From CBFHMJ01 sp965656875 (lineage in GTDB: Bacteria; Pseudomonadota; Gammaproteobacteria; Enterobacterales; Alteromonadaceae), in assembly GCA_965656875.1 (NCBI GenBank), contig CBFHMJ010000003.1:527767-591766 (forward strand): a DNA stretch of 64,000 nucleotides, written 5' to 3'. Below, piece after piece: positions 10,181 to 18,780 of this stretch. Both the position numbers and the translations under genes were made by a program. The notes beneath the pieces were generated by a model, which was given only the letters and a program-made list of their open reading frames with translations, ran no database searches and was not told where the DNA came from. Position 1 is the first letter of the stretch. Each line of letters begins with the position of its first letter.

Positions 10181-10211
10181 AAAGCAGACTTTTTAGTCTG
10201 CTTTATTTCTT
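10181..10211 (+). terminator. Terminator after icd
   Basis: A perfect 10-bp stem AAAGCAGACT/AGTCTGCTTT with a 4-nt loop of T, followed by ATTTCTTTTT. It lies 35 bp after the icd stop and may also serve the convergent cspD transcript. Confidence 0.85.
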
Positions 10212-10290
10212 TTTAAAGGGTTACGTTAAATTGTAAAGAAATTGTCAGTAACCACTAATTCTTAACACCCCAAAAGAATGTCAAGCGTGT

Positions 10291-10506
10291 TTATTTTAAT
10301 GACTCGTCAAGCATGATGTTCATCGCGTGTAAGCCTTTCGGACCTTCTTCCAAATCGAAAGAAACTTGCTGTCCAGCTTTCAAAGTCTTGTATCCATCCA
10401 TCTTAATTGTTGAGAAATGAGCGAAGATATCATCATCTCTGCCTTCTTCTTGAATGAATCCAAAACCTTTTGCGTTATTGAACCATTTCACTTTACCAGT
10501 AGCCAT
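10291..10506 (-). CDS. cspD: Cold-shock-like protein CspD
   Basis: A 71-residue cold-shock domain protein with RNP1 (KGFGFIQ) and RNP2-like (DIFAHFS) motifs. Length, the divergent position next to clpS-clpA and sequence identify it as CspD, which in E. coli inhibits replication in stationary phase by binding single-stranded DNA. The 203-bp gap to clpS holds the divergent promoters, with no clear boxes singled out. Confidence 0.92.
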   Translation of the reverse strand: MATGKVKWFNNAKGFGFIQEEGRDDDIFAHFSTIKMDGYKTLKAGQQVSFDLEEGPKGLHAMNIMLDESLK

Positions 10507-10709
10507 ACATCTACATCCTTCAATTATCCTGACAAATTAGTTATTCTTAGGCTTATGTTGTTTACATAAATAGTGGCGTGAGCCATAGTCAAATGTAGAT
10601 AATTTGTTCGTAGAGTCAAGTTTTTTATTCAAAATTGGTAAATGCTTAGGCTTTATTAAAATGGCTTATACGAGTTGGTGCTTTCAAAGTTAGATGACTA
10701 TTATTAATT

Positions 10710-11030
10710 ATGAGCAGATTCACAGAATTTGATTTTGAGTCGGAAGCTGTAGAAGAGGCGGAACGCGAGACGCTGAAGCCCCCTCCACGGTATAAAGTAA
10801 TGTTAAATAATGACGATTACACTCCGATGGACTTTGTTGTAGAAATTCTGATGCGTTTTTTTGATATGGACTTTGAAAAAGCAAATCAGGTAATGACGGC
10901 AGTACATTTCAAGGGAAAAGCTGTGTGCGGCGTGTACACGGCAGAAATTGCAGAGATGAAGGTGATGCAAACGAACAAGTATTCCCGAGAAAATCAACAA
11001 CCTTTGTTATGCACGATGGAGCAGGCATGA
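10710..11030 (+). CDS. clpS: ATP-dependent Clp protease adaptor ClpS
   Basis: A 106-residue adaptor with the N-degron binding signature NNDDYTPMDFV and the helix residues around VHFKGKAVCG. ClpS recognises N-terminal Leu, Phe, Tyr and Trp and hands substrates to ClpA. It lies 32 bp upstream of clpA, in the universal order. The leucyl-transferase genes bpt and aat that create such N-degrons lie only 2-4 kb away on the opposite strand. Confidence 0.96.
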   Translation: MSRFTEFDFESEAVEEAERETLKPPPRYKVMLNNDDYTPMDFVVEILMRFFDMDFEKANQVMTAVHFKGKAVCGVYTAEIAEMKVMQTNKYSRENQQPLLCTMEQA

Positions 11031-11062
11031 CATAACCCAATTCCCAAATACCGGAGTCGCCT

Positions 11063-13333
11063 ATGCTGAACAAAGATTTGGAAGTTACGTTAAATGCGGC
11101 ATTTCGCTCGGCGCGTGAGAACAGACATGAGTTCATGACTGTAGAGCATTTGCTGGTGGCCCTGCTGGATAACCCTGAAGCCTCTGAGGCACTTGGTTCG
11201 TGCGGTACGGATATTGAAAAACTACGAAAAGAACTCCTGGAATTTATCGGCGATACTACCCCCCTGATCCCTGAAAATGATTCGGATCGGGAAACTCAAC
11301 CAACCCTGGGATTTCAACGCGTTCTGCAACGCGCTGTATTCCATGTTCAATCTTCAGGTAAACGAGAAGTAACGGGTGCTAATGTTCTGATCGCTATTTT
11401 TAGTGAACAGGAATCACAATCGGTTTACCTGCTTAAGCGTATGAATGTGACACGACTGGACGTCGTTAATTTTGTCTCTCATGGTATTCAACGTATTGAA
11501 CCTGAACAAACAGAAGAAGATAACAGCGCTGCCGATTTATCTGGCAATGAGCCAGAAGAAAAGAAAACACTTCAGGGCTTTACAACGAATCTTAATGAGT
11601 TGGCAAAGCAGGGGAAAATTGACCCGTTAATTGGACGAGACAAAGAGCTTGAGCGAACTATTCAGGTATTGTGTCGTCGTAAGAAAAATAATCCATTACT
11701 GGTCGGTGAGGCTGGTGTTGGTAAAACCGCGATTGCTGAAGGTCTTGCTTATCGAATCGTGAACAATGATGTTCCTGACGTCATTGAAAATGCAAAAATC
11801 CTGTCGCTGGATATGGGCGCTTTGCTGGCTGGAACGAAATATCGTGGTGATTTTGAGAAACGCTTTAAATCGTTGTTGAAAGAAATTGAAAACGACGAGA
11901 ATGCAATTCTCTTTATTGATGAAATCCACACTATTATCGGCGCAGGTGCAGCATCGGGTGGTGTGATGGATGCATCAAATCTGATGAAGCCATTATTATC
12001 AAGCGGTGTTTTACGTTGCGTTGGTTCAACAACGTACAACGAATTTAAAGGTATCTTTGAAAAAGATCGTGCTTTGGTTCGTCGTTTCCAGAAAATCGAT
12101 ATTGATGAGCCGTCAGTTACTGATACTACGAAGATTCTGTTAGGACTGAAAGAGCGTTACGAGCAGCATCATAGTGTGCGTTACACGCAAAAAGCGTTGA
12201 AAGCGGCTGCGGAATTATCGGCTAAATACATCAACGAACGTCACTTGCCAGATAAGGCGATTGACGTAATTGATGAAGCCGGTGCTAATCAACAATTACT
12301 GCCAGCGTCACGTCGTAAAAAGACGATTGGTGTTGGTGAAATTGAACAGATTATTTCTAAAATCGCTCGTGTACCGCAAAAGTCTGTATCGTCGAACGAA
12401 ATGGACGTCTTACGAAACCTGGACCGTAACATGAAAATGTCGGTGTTTGGTCAGGACGACGCAGTCGATGCGTTAACTGCGGCGATTCGTTTAAGCCGTG
12501 CAGGTTTAGGTAACGAAGATAAACCTGTTGGTTCATTCTTGTTTGCAGGTCCAACTGGTGTCGGTAAAACGGAACTAACAAAACAGCTGGCTAAAGTACT
12601 CGGCATTGAATTTATTCGCTTTGATATGTCTGAATACATGGAGCAACATGCGGTTAGCCGTTTAATTGGTTCACCACCGGGCTATGTTGGTTTTGAACAG
12701 GGTGGTTTGTTGACCGATGCTGTGATTAAAAAGCCTCATGCCGTGTTATTGCTTGATGAGCTTGAAAAAGCCCACAGTGATATCTACAACATCCTGCTTC
12801 AGGTAATGGATCATGGCACATTGACGGATAACAGCGGTCGCAAAGCTGATTTCAGAAATGTCATTATTGTTATGACAACTAACGCTGGTGTTGTTGAAAC
12901 GACACGTAAGTCTATCGGCTTCAAGAGTCAGGACTTTGATGCTGACGCAATGTCTGAGATTAATCGGGTATTCTCGCCAGAGTTCAGAAATCGTCTTGAT
13001 AACATCATCTGGTTCAACCATCTTGAAAATGATGTTATTGAACTGGTGGTTGATAAGTTTGTGGTTGAACTTCAGGTTCAACTGGATAAAAAAGGTGTGT
13101 CGCTTGAGATTTCTGCGGATGCTAAAAACTGGTTATGCGAGAAAGGTTATGATCGCTCGATGGGCGCACGGCCGATGGCACGACTGGTTCAGGAAAAACT
13201 TAAGAAACCACTGGCGAACGAAGTATTATTTGGTAGCCTGAGTTCAGGCGGCAACGTGAAAGTTGTTATGAAAGAAAATGAAGATGATATTTGTTTTGAA
13301 TTTGATGAAGAGAAACATCTTGTTGAATCGTAA
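11063..13333 (+). CDS. clpA: Clp protease ATPase subunit ClpA
   Basis: A 756-residue Hsp100 unfoldase. The N-terminal double Clp-N domain covers about residues 1-145. The first AAA+ module has Walker A GEAGVGKT and Walker B ILFIDEIH, and the second has GPTGVGKT and VLLLDELEKAH. The C-terminal D2-small domain contains the IGF-type ClpP-docking loop, seen as KSIGFKS. It unfolds substrates for ClpP, with ClpS as adaptor. Usual length is 750-760 residues. A strong terminator follows. Confidence 0.97.
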   Translation: MLNKDLEVTLNAAFRSARENRHEFMTVEHLLVALLDNPEASEALGSCGTDIEKLRKELLEFIGDTTPLIPENDSDRETQPTLGFQRVLQRAVFHVQSSGKREVTGANVLIAIFSEQESQSVYLLKRMNVTRLDVVNFVSHGIQRIEPEQTEEDNSAADLSGNEPEEKKTLQGFTTNLNELAKQGKIDPLIGRDKELERTIQVLCRRKKNNPLLVGEAGVGKTAIAEGLAYRIVNNDVPDVIENAKILSLDMGALLAGTKYRGDFEKRFKSLLKEIENDENAILFIDEIHTIIGAGAASGGVMDASNLMKPLLSSGVLRCVGSTTYNEFKGIFEKDRALVRRFQKIDIDEPSVTDTTKILLGLKERYEQHHSVRYTQKALKAAAELSAKYINERHLPDKAIDVIDEAGANQQLLPASRRKKTIGVGEIEQIISKIARVPQKSVSSNEMDVLRNLDRNMKMSVFGQDDAVDALTAAIRLSRAGLGNEDKPVGSFLFAGPTGVGKTELTKQLAKVLGIEFIRFDMSEYMEQHAVSRLIGSPPGYVGFEQGGLLTDAVIKKPHAVLLLDELEKAHSDIYNILLQVMDHGTLTDNSGRKADFRNVIIVMTTNAGVVETTRKSIGFKSQDFDADAMSEINRVFSPEFRNRLDNIIWFNHLENDVIELVVDKFVVELQVQLDKKGVSLEISADAKNWLCEKGYDRSMGARPMARLVQEKLKKPLANEVLFGSLSSGGNVKVVMKENEDDICFEFDEEKHLVES

Positions 13334-13360
13334 ACAAGACAAATTATCATGATTAAAAAT

Positions 13361-13390
13361 AAAAACCCCTTACCTTGGTAAGGGGTTTTT
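13361..13390. terminator. Bidirectional terminator between clpA and infA
   Basis: A 14-bp perfect stem AAAAACCCCTTACC/GGTAAGGGGTTTTT with a 2-nt spacer, so a hairpin with T-tract forms on both strands. It lies 28 bp after clpA and 77 bp after the convergent infA. Confidence 0.92.
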
Positions 13391-13466
13391 ATTTGCAAGT
13401 AGATACTTACACATTACACGATTCTACGACAGCATATGAGTGTCGATTGAATTACATACAAAAAGC

Positions 13467-13685
13467 TTAACGAGCGCGGAAGATAATGCGACCTTTAGAT
13501 AAATCGTATGGAGTTAACTCAACCGTTACTTTGTCGCCGGTCAAAATACGGATATAGTTTTTGCGCATCTTGCCTGAGATGTGAGCTGTCACAATGTGAT
13601 CATTTTCCAGCTGTACGCGGAACATTGTATTTGGCAGGGTTTCAAGAACCGTTCCCTGCATTTCAATGACATCTTCTTTTGCCAT
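13467..13685 (-). CDS. infA: Translation initiation factor IF-1
   Basis: A 72-residue S1-like OB-fold protein with the invariant IF-1 features: MAKEDVIEMQG start, ENDHIVTAHISGKMRKNYIR core and GDKVTVELTPYDL. It binds the ribosomal A site during initiation. The location between clpA and the bpt/aat genes is as in E. coli. Confidence 0.98.
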   Translation of the reverse strand: MAKEDVIEMQGTVLETLPNTMFRVQLENDHIVTAHISGKMRKNYIRILTGDKVTVELTPYDLSKGRIIFRAR

Positions 13686-13770
13686 TAAGTTTTTAACCTC
13701 TGAAACTAATCAAAAAAGCAGCGCAGATTGTGCCGAAATACTGGTGATATGTAAAGCTTAGCACTCAAAT

Positions 13771-14478
13771 TTATTCATATTTCACCCATTCTCCATCGCT
13801 TAACCGTTCATGTGGCACAAACTTGCTTTTGTAGTTCATTTTATTGCAACGGTCTACCTGATAGCCGAGGTATAAATGTTCCCGTTTATAACGGCTACAG
13901 GCCTTAATTTGTGCCAAAATCGCAAACGTTCCTGGTGATAAATCTTGATAGTCCGGATCAAAAAATGTGTAAACGGCTGACAGAGCCGTTGGTAGCATGT
14001 CGGTAATTGCAACCCCAACCAGGGTTTCACCATCCCATAAATTAATATAGATGCTCTTGAGCCAACTGCAATACGCGATGCTGTTAAACTGGCTTTCGTC
14101 AGGCGGGTACATTGCACCATCTTTGTGGCGCAGATTTATGTACTTTTCATACAGTTCATAACTACCAGGTTCAGGCATGGTAGTGTGCGTCACATGAAAG
14201 TGTTTCTGGCCTTTTGTTTCAATACGTCTTTGACTCTTTGACGGCTTGAATTCACTGGCGGGGATTCGAATGGACTCACAGGCAGAACACGCAGGACAAA
14301 ATGGTGTATACACTTTGTCGCCGCTGCGTCTGAAGCCTTTAGCCATCAGGTTTTCGTAAATAACATCGTAATTACAACTATCGTCATGTACGACTAACAG
14401 TCGTTCTTTTCTCTCCGGTAAATAACTGCATCTGAACTGTTCAGTCATCCCGAGGGGGATTTTACTAAAATCAAACAC
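13771..14478 (-). CDS. bpt: Aspartate/glutamate leucyl-transferase
   Basis: A 235-residue ATE-family aminoacyl-tRNA protein transferase. The N-terminal cysteine cluster Cys61-x2-Cys64-x2-Cys67 and the C-terminal region YLGYQVDRCNKMNYKS are the family signature. Bacterial Bpt attaches leucine from Leu-tRNA to N-terminal Asp or Glu of proteins and makes them ClpS substrates. It lies 21 bp downstream of aat and upstream of infA. Together with aat and clpS-clpA it forms a local N-degron gene group. Confidence 0.95.
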   Translation of the reverse strand: MFDFSKIPLGMTEQFRCSYLPERKERLLVVHDDSCNYDVIYENLMAKGFRRSGDKVYTPFCPACSACESIRIPASEFKPSKSQRRIETKGQKHFHVTHTTMPEPGSYELYEKYINLRHKDGAMYPPDESQFNSIAYCSWLKSIYINLWDGETLVGVAITDMLPTALSAVYTFFDPDYQDLSPGTFAILAQIKACSRYKREHLYLGYQVDRCNKMNYKSKFVPHERLSDGEWVKYE

Positions 14479-14499
14479 GATAATGAGGTACCAACAAAG

Positions 14500-15204
14500 T
14501 TAATAGTGAATCTGCTGTGCAATGAATGCCTCCTGGGGTAATCGAACCAGGCTGGCACAGCGTAGTTGTTCTAAATAATCTTCTCGGGTAATTGTAGACA
14601 CACCAAGACTTAACAGATGGTCATTCGGTATTTGGCAATCAATTAACGTGCCACCATAACGGTGTAGCCAGTTTACCAGGCCAACTAATGCAAGTTTCGA
14701 GGCATTAGTTACTTTATGGAACATTGATTCACCGCAGAAACATCCACCGACCAGCACGCCATAAAGTCCGCCGACCAGTTCATCATCTTGCCACACCTCT
14801 ATGCTATGGGCATGGCCCATATGATGCAGTTGTGTGTATGCTTCCATCATTTCATCCGTGATCCAGGTGCCTTCTTGCTGTCTTAAAACTGCACAGTTTT
14901 CAATTACTTCAGAGAAGCAGTTATTTATCGACACCGTTAACGATTGCTTGCGTAAAAATTTCGCAAAACTTTTACTTATATGTAATTCGTTTAAAAAAAG
15001 AACGGCTCGTGGGGAAGGGCTCCACCAATAAGGTGGTTCATCTTCATTAAACCACGGAAAAATGCCGTTACGGTAGGCAGATAGTAGCCGGGCAGGAGAT
15101 AAATCGCCGCCTACGGCCAGGAGTCCATTCGGATCATCCAGTGCAAGATTGGGAGACGGAAACTCCATAGAGTATGGATCAAGTTGGTAAATGAAAGACG
15201 TCAT
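14500..15204 (-). CDS. aat: Leucyl/phenylalanyl-tRNA-protein transferase
   Basis: A 234-residue transferase with the family signatures FPSPNLALDDPNGLLAVGGD at the N-terminus, FPWFNEDEPPYWWSP, and GLYGVLVGGCFCGESMF in the catalytic core. It adds Leu or Phe from aminoacyl-tRNA to N-terminal Lys or Arg. It is probably co-transcribed with bpt (21-bp gap), and both feed the ClpS-ClpAP pathway encoded next door. Confidence 0.96.
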   Translation of the reverse strand: MTSFIYQLDPYSMEFPSPNLALDDPNGLLAVGGDLSPARLLSAYRNGIFPWFNEDEPPYWWSPSPRAVLFLNELHISKSFAKFLRKQSLTVSINNCFSEVIENCAVLRQQEGTWITDEMMEAYTQLHHMGHAHSIEVWQDDELVGGLYGVLVGGCFCGESMFHKVTNASKLALVGLVNWLHRYGGTLIDCQIPNDHLLSLGVSTITREDYLEQLRCASLVRLPQEAFIAQQIHY

Positions 15205-15555
15205 AGTTTCTTTTTATCAATAATGTTGCAGGAGTATGAACAGTTATCTCTGAACAAGTTCGTATTGTAACGGTGTTTAGCTGTTGGTTGATAAGCTAAT
15301 GCATGAATAACAGTATAGATGCACAAAGGTATATGTTTTAAGCGGGAATGATTTTGTAGGTAGGATTTGTAAGTCTTTAATGCTGGCTTTTACGGCAGTT
15401 GTCGCATATTTATGTAAAGCGTCAGGTTGTGCAACAGGACATTGATTCAGTATAAATAAAAAAGAGCTGACAAATCAGCTCTTCTCAACAGATCACAGAG
15501 TGTTTATATGCTGCGTTGAGGAAAGATCCTCCGGTAACGATGATATTATCTGATT
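15205..15555. other. Intergenic gap between aat and trxB
   Basis: This 351-bp gap separates two minus-strand genes. It holds the trxB terminator at 15462-15483 and presumably the aat promoter. No coding region, repeat or RNA gene is seen. Confidence 0.6.
15462..15483 (-). terminator. Terminator after trxB
   Basis: A 9-bp stem AAGAGCTGA/TCAGCTCTT with a 4-nt loop; on the minus strand it is followed by TTTTTATTTA. It lies about 75 bp beyond the trxB stop. Confidence 0.8.
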
Positions 15556-16515
15556 TTATTTGCTTTCCAGCGCATCCAGATAACGTTCGGCATCTAAAGC
15601 AGCCATACAACCAGTTCCTGCTGATGTTACTGCCTGACGATAGATGTGATCACTCACATCACCTGCCGCGAAAACACCTTCAACGCTGGTTGCTGTCGCA
15701 TTACCGTCCGTGCCGCTGTTTACCTTGATGTAGCCGCCAGCCATATCTAGCTGACCATCGAAAATACCCGTATTTGGCTTATGACCAATGGCAATGAACA
15801 CACCGTGAAGATCAAGTGAAGTGATCTCGCCAGTTTCTGTGCTCTTGATATTTGCACCAGTAACACCCGCGTCATCACCTGTTACTTCATCAAGAGTCTG
15901 GTTCAAATGAAGAATGATGTTACCGTTCTCAACTTTGTCATAAAGACGTTTGGTTAAGATTTTTTCAGAACGGAACGTATCGCGACGATGAATCAGATGA
16001 ACTTCAGAAGCGATGTTTGACAGGTAAAGCGCTTCTTCAACCGCTGTGTTACCGCCACCAACAACCGCTACTTTTTGACCTCGGTAGAAGAATCCATCAC
16101 AAGTTGCACAAGCTGATACACCACGTCCCATGAATGCTTGCTCAGATTCAAGGCCCAGGTAAGTTGCCGAAGCACCTGTTGCGATGATAAGAGCGTCACA
16201 GGTATAAGTACCTGCGTCACCCGTCAATGTATAAGGTTTTTTAGAGAAGTCTACCGCATTGATGTGATCAAACACGATTTCAGTTTCAAATTTTTCAGCA
16301 TGACGTTGCATACGTTCCATCAGGATTGGACCGGTCAGGTCATCCGGATCGCCAGGCCAGTTTTCTACTTCTGTTGTGGTAGTAAGCTGACCGCCTTGTT
16401 GCATACCAGTAATAACTACTGGGTTAAGATTTGCACGCGCAGCATAAACCGCTGCTGTATATCCAGCCGGACCAGAGCCCAGAATTAGTAAAGGGCAGTG
16501 TCTTACTTCACTCAT
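15556..16515 (-). CDS. trxB: Thioredoxin reductase
   Basis: A 319-residue flavoenzyme with the FAD-binding motif GSGPAGYTAAVYAAR near the N-terminus, the redox pair Cys136-Ala-Thr-Cys139, the NADPH motif VVGGGNTAVEEALYL and the C-terminal FAD contact GVFAAGDVSDHIYRQ. It reduces thioredoxin with NADPH in the cytoplasm. A terminator follows. Confidence 0.97.
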   Translation of the reverse strand: MSEVRHCPLLILGSGPAGYTAAVYAARANLNPVVITGMQQGGQLTTTTEVENWPGDPDDLTGPILMERMQRHAEKFETEIVFDHINAVDFSKKPYTLTGDAGTYTCDALIIATGASATYLGLESEQAFMGRGVSACATCDGFFYRGQKVAVVGGGNTAVEEALYLSNIASEVHLIHRRDTFRSEKILTKRLYDKVENGNIILHLNQTLDEVTGDDAGVTGANIKSTETGEITSLDLHGVFIAIGHKPNTGIFDGQLDMAGGYIKVNSGTDGNATATSVEGVFAAGDVSDHIYRQAVTSAGTGCMAALDAERYLDALESK

Positions 16516-16885
16516 TAAATTTTCTCCAAATGAATTTGCCTGAGGCGTTTCATCTTTATATGGGTATTAGCATGCGACCATTCAAGAGGATGATTAATGC
16601 CGACCTGATAATTCATGTAAAAGCCTGATGAAACGGGCAATAAAAATGTCTATGTAACGTCTATAAACAGAGAAAGCTGTTACATAAGGAATGACCGGAG
16701 ATTTTAAGAGTTCATTTATTGAAGTAAAGCGGGATAGTTTGTGGCGGGAATGTATAAAAGGTTTAACCGTACAGATTCATTTACTACATATGCTGGACGG
16801 TCAGAAACAAAAAAGGGCTGAGATGTCAGCCCTTAATCATCTGTATTTTGGTGCTTTTTACTACCTGTACAGGCAGTTAGCGAAC
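16516..16885. other. Intergenic gap between trxB and ald
   Basis: A 370-bp gap between two minus-strand genes. It contains the ald terminator (16813-16834) and the upstream region of trxB. A plus-strand frame of 68 codons crosses the terminator and the end of ald and does not look like a gene. Nothing else was recognised. Confidence 0.55.
16813..16834 (-). terminator. Terminator after ald
   Basis: A 9-bp stem AAGGGCTGA/TCAGCCCTT with a 4-nt loop, followed on the minus strand by a run of six T (TTTTTTGTTTC). It lies about 50 bp beyond the ald stop. Confidence 0.85.
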
Positions 16886-18004
16886 TTACGCGTTTAGCGC
16901 AGTTGCTGGTTCTACATATTCAAAGCCCAGGTTTTGAGCAACGCTTTCACACGTTACTTTGCCTGCGTGAACATTCAGACCGTTAAGCAGATGCTTGTCA
17001 GCAAGAAGTGCATCTTTTGCACCCAGGTCAGCAAGCTTAATGATATAAGGTAGCGTTGCATTGTTTAATGCGAACGTTGATGTTCTTGGTACTGCGCCAG
17101 GCATGTTTGCTACACAGTAATGCACAACATCATCAACCAGGTAAGTAGGTTCAGCGTGCGTAGTTGGTTTAGATGTTTCGATACAACCACCCTGATCAAT
17201 AGCAACGTCAACAATGGCCGAACCAGGCTTCATGTTTTTGATATGGTCTGCTGTTACCAGTTTTGGTGCTGCTGCACCAGGAATTAACACACCACCGATA
17301 ACAAGGTCAGCTTCAAGTACGTGTTTTTCAAGCGATTCAACAGTAGAGAATACGGCTTGAACTGAACTACCGAATTGAAGGTTGATACGACGTAATACGT
17401 CAATATTACGATCAAGTAGTACAACGTTTGCGCCCATACCAACTGCCATTTGAGCTGCGTTAGTACCAACCATACCGCCGCCGATGATAACTACTTTAGC
17501 CGGCTCAACACCCGGAACGCCACCTAAAAGCATTCCGCGACCCGCGTTTGATTTCTCAAGCGCCTGAGCACCAGCCTGAATTGACATACGGCCAGCAACT
17601 TCTGACATTGGCGCAAGTAATGGTAAGCCGCCACGGTCGTCAGTGATTGTCTCATAAGCAATACAGGTTGCTTTGCTTGCTACCAGGTCTTCTGTTTGCG
17701 GCATATCTGGTGCAAGGTGAAGGTAAGTAAATAGTACCTGGTCTTCGCGCAACATGGCACGTTCTACAGCCTGAGGCTCTTTTACTTTTACAATCATTTC
17801 AGCTTTATCGAATACACTTTTAGCATCCGGTAAAATCGACGCACCCGCATTTACGTAGTCGTCATCAGAAAAGCCAATGCCAGCGCCTGCATTGTGCTCT
17901 ACGAATACTTCGTGACCGCGAGCTGTTAATTCTCTGACACTCGCTGGCACCATACCTACACGATATTCGTGATTTTTAATCTCTTTAGGCACGCCGATAA
18001 TCAT
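16886..18004 (-). CDS. ald: Alanine dehydrogenase
   Basis: A 372-residue NAD-dependent enzyme interconverting alanine with pyruvate and ammonia. It begins MIIGVPKEIKNHEYRVGMVP, carries the conserved Lys75 (KVKEPQ) and His96 (YLHLAPD), and the Rossmann motif IIGGGMVGTNAAQMA. The divergent neighbour is lrp, whose product commonly controls alanine and leucine metabolism, so Lrp control of ald from the 133-bp shared region is likely. Confidence 0.95.
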   Translation of the reverse strand: MIIGVPKEIKNHEYRVGMVPASVRELTARGHEVFVEHNAGAGIGFSDDDYVNAGASILPDAKSVFDKAEMIVKVKEPQAVERAMLREDQVLFTYLHLAPDMPQTEDLVASKATCIAYETITDDRGGLPLLAPMSEVAGRMSIQAGAQALEKSNAGRGMLLGGVPGVEPAKVVIIGGGMVGTNAAQMAVGMGANVVLLDRNIDVLRRINLQFGSSVQAVFSTVESLEKHVLEADLVIGGVLIPGAAAPKLVTADHIKNMKPGSAIVDVAIDQGGCIETSKPTTHAEPTYLVDDVVHYCVANMPGAVPRTSTFALNNATLPYIIKLADLGAKDALLADKHLLNGLNVHAGKVTCESVAQNLGFEYVEPATALNA

Positions 18005-18137
18005 GATTTACCCTTTGTTAATCGTTGGTTGAAACACGATAAAAAGTATAGAACAGGTTAATTATAAAAAATCTCTTTTTATTGCCTAAAAATTAGTGAT
18101 AGATTCCAAATTAATTTTATATTCAGAGTTTTTCACT

Positions 18138-18626
18138 ATGAAACACAGAGAATTTAGTATCGATACACTGGACAGTATCGATAAAAAGATCCTGATTGAA
18201 CTCCAAAAAGACGGTCGCATGTCAAACGTCAAACTTGCGTCCCGCGTTGGTTTAAGCCCCACGCCTTGCCTTGAGCGGGTAAAAAAGCTTGAGAAAGAAG
18301 GATATATAAAAAATTACTCCGCTAATGTTGATGCCCGCAAAGTTGGGTCAACATTGTTAGTGTATGTCGAGATTACACTGGATAAATCGTCTCCTGATGT
18401 ATTTAGTCGATTTAACCGGGCTGTGCAATCTGTGGATGTAATACAGGAATGTCATCTGGTGTCCGGTAATTTTGATTATCTTCTCAAAACCCGGGTCACA
18501 GATATGGATGACTATCGTTCACTATTAGGTGATACCTTATTGCGATTACCATCTGTAAGTGAATCCAGAACTTATGTTGTGATGGAAGAGGTGAAAGAGA
18601 ACCATTTTGTCGCAATAAAAAGCTGA
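18138..18626 (+). CDS. lrp: Leucine-responsive regulatory protein
   Basis: A 162-residue Lrp/AsnC regulator. The helix-turn-helix is VKLASRVGLSPTPCLERVKK, followed by an RAM domain with ECHLVSGNFDYLLKTRV. It is close to E. coli Lrp over its length. The ATG at 18138 is chosen because residues from there match Lrp; an in-frame start 42 bp earlier would add an unlikely leader. It is divergent from ald and upstream of ftsK, as in E. coli lrp-ftsK. Confidence 0.94.
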   Translation: MKHREFSIDTLDSIDKKILIELQKDGRMSNVKLASRVGLSPTPCLERVKKLEKEGYIKNYSANVDARKVGSTLLVYVEITLDKSSPDVFSRFNRAVQSVDVIQECHLVSGNFDYLLKTRVTDMDDYRSLLGDTLLRLPSVSESRTYVVMEEVKENHFVAIKS

Positions 18627-18780
18627 AATAACTCAACACTTTTGCTAATGTAATTCGCTGTTTGTTCACACAGCAGGGTTAGCCGTCTAATTAAGCAAAT
18701 TTTGTCTTAATAATCGGCTGAACGCACGAATATCGCTGGAAAAGCAGCTTATTTCACTCAGCAGACTGATGTGAACACTT

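Noticed and set aside
16691..16897. Plus-strand frame of 68 codons between trxB and ald
   Set aside because: It runs through the ald terminator and into the end of ald on the other strand.
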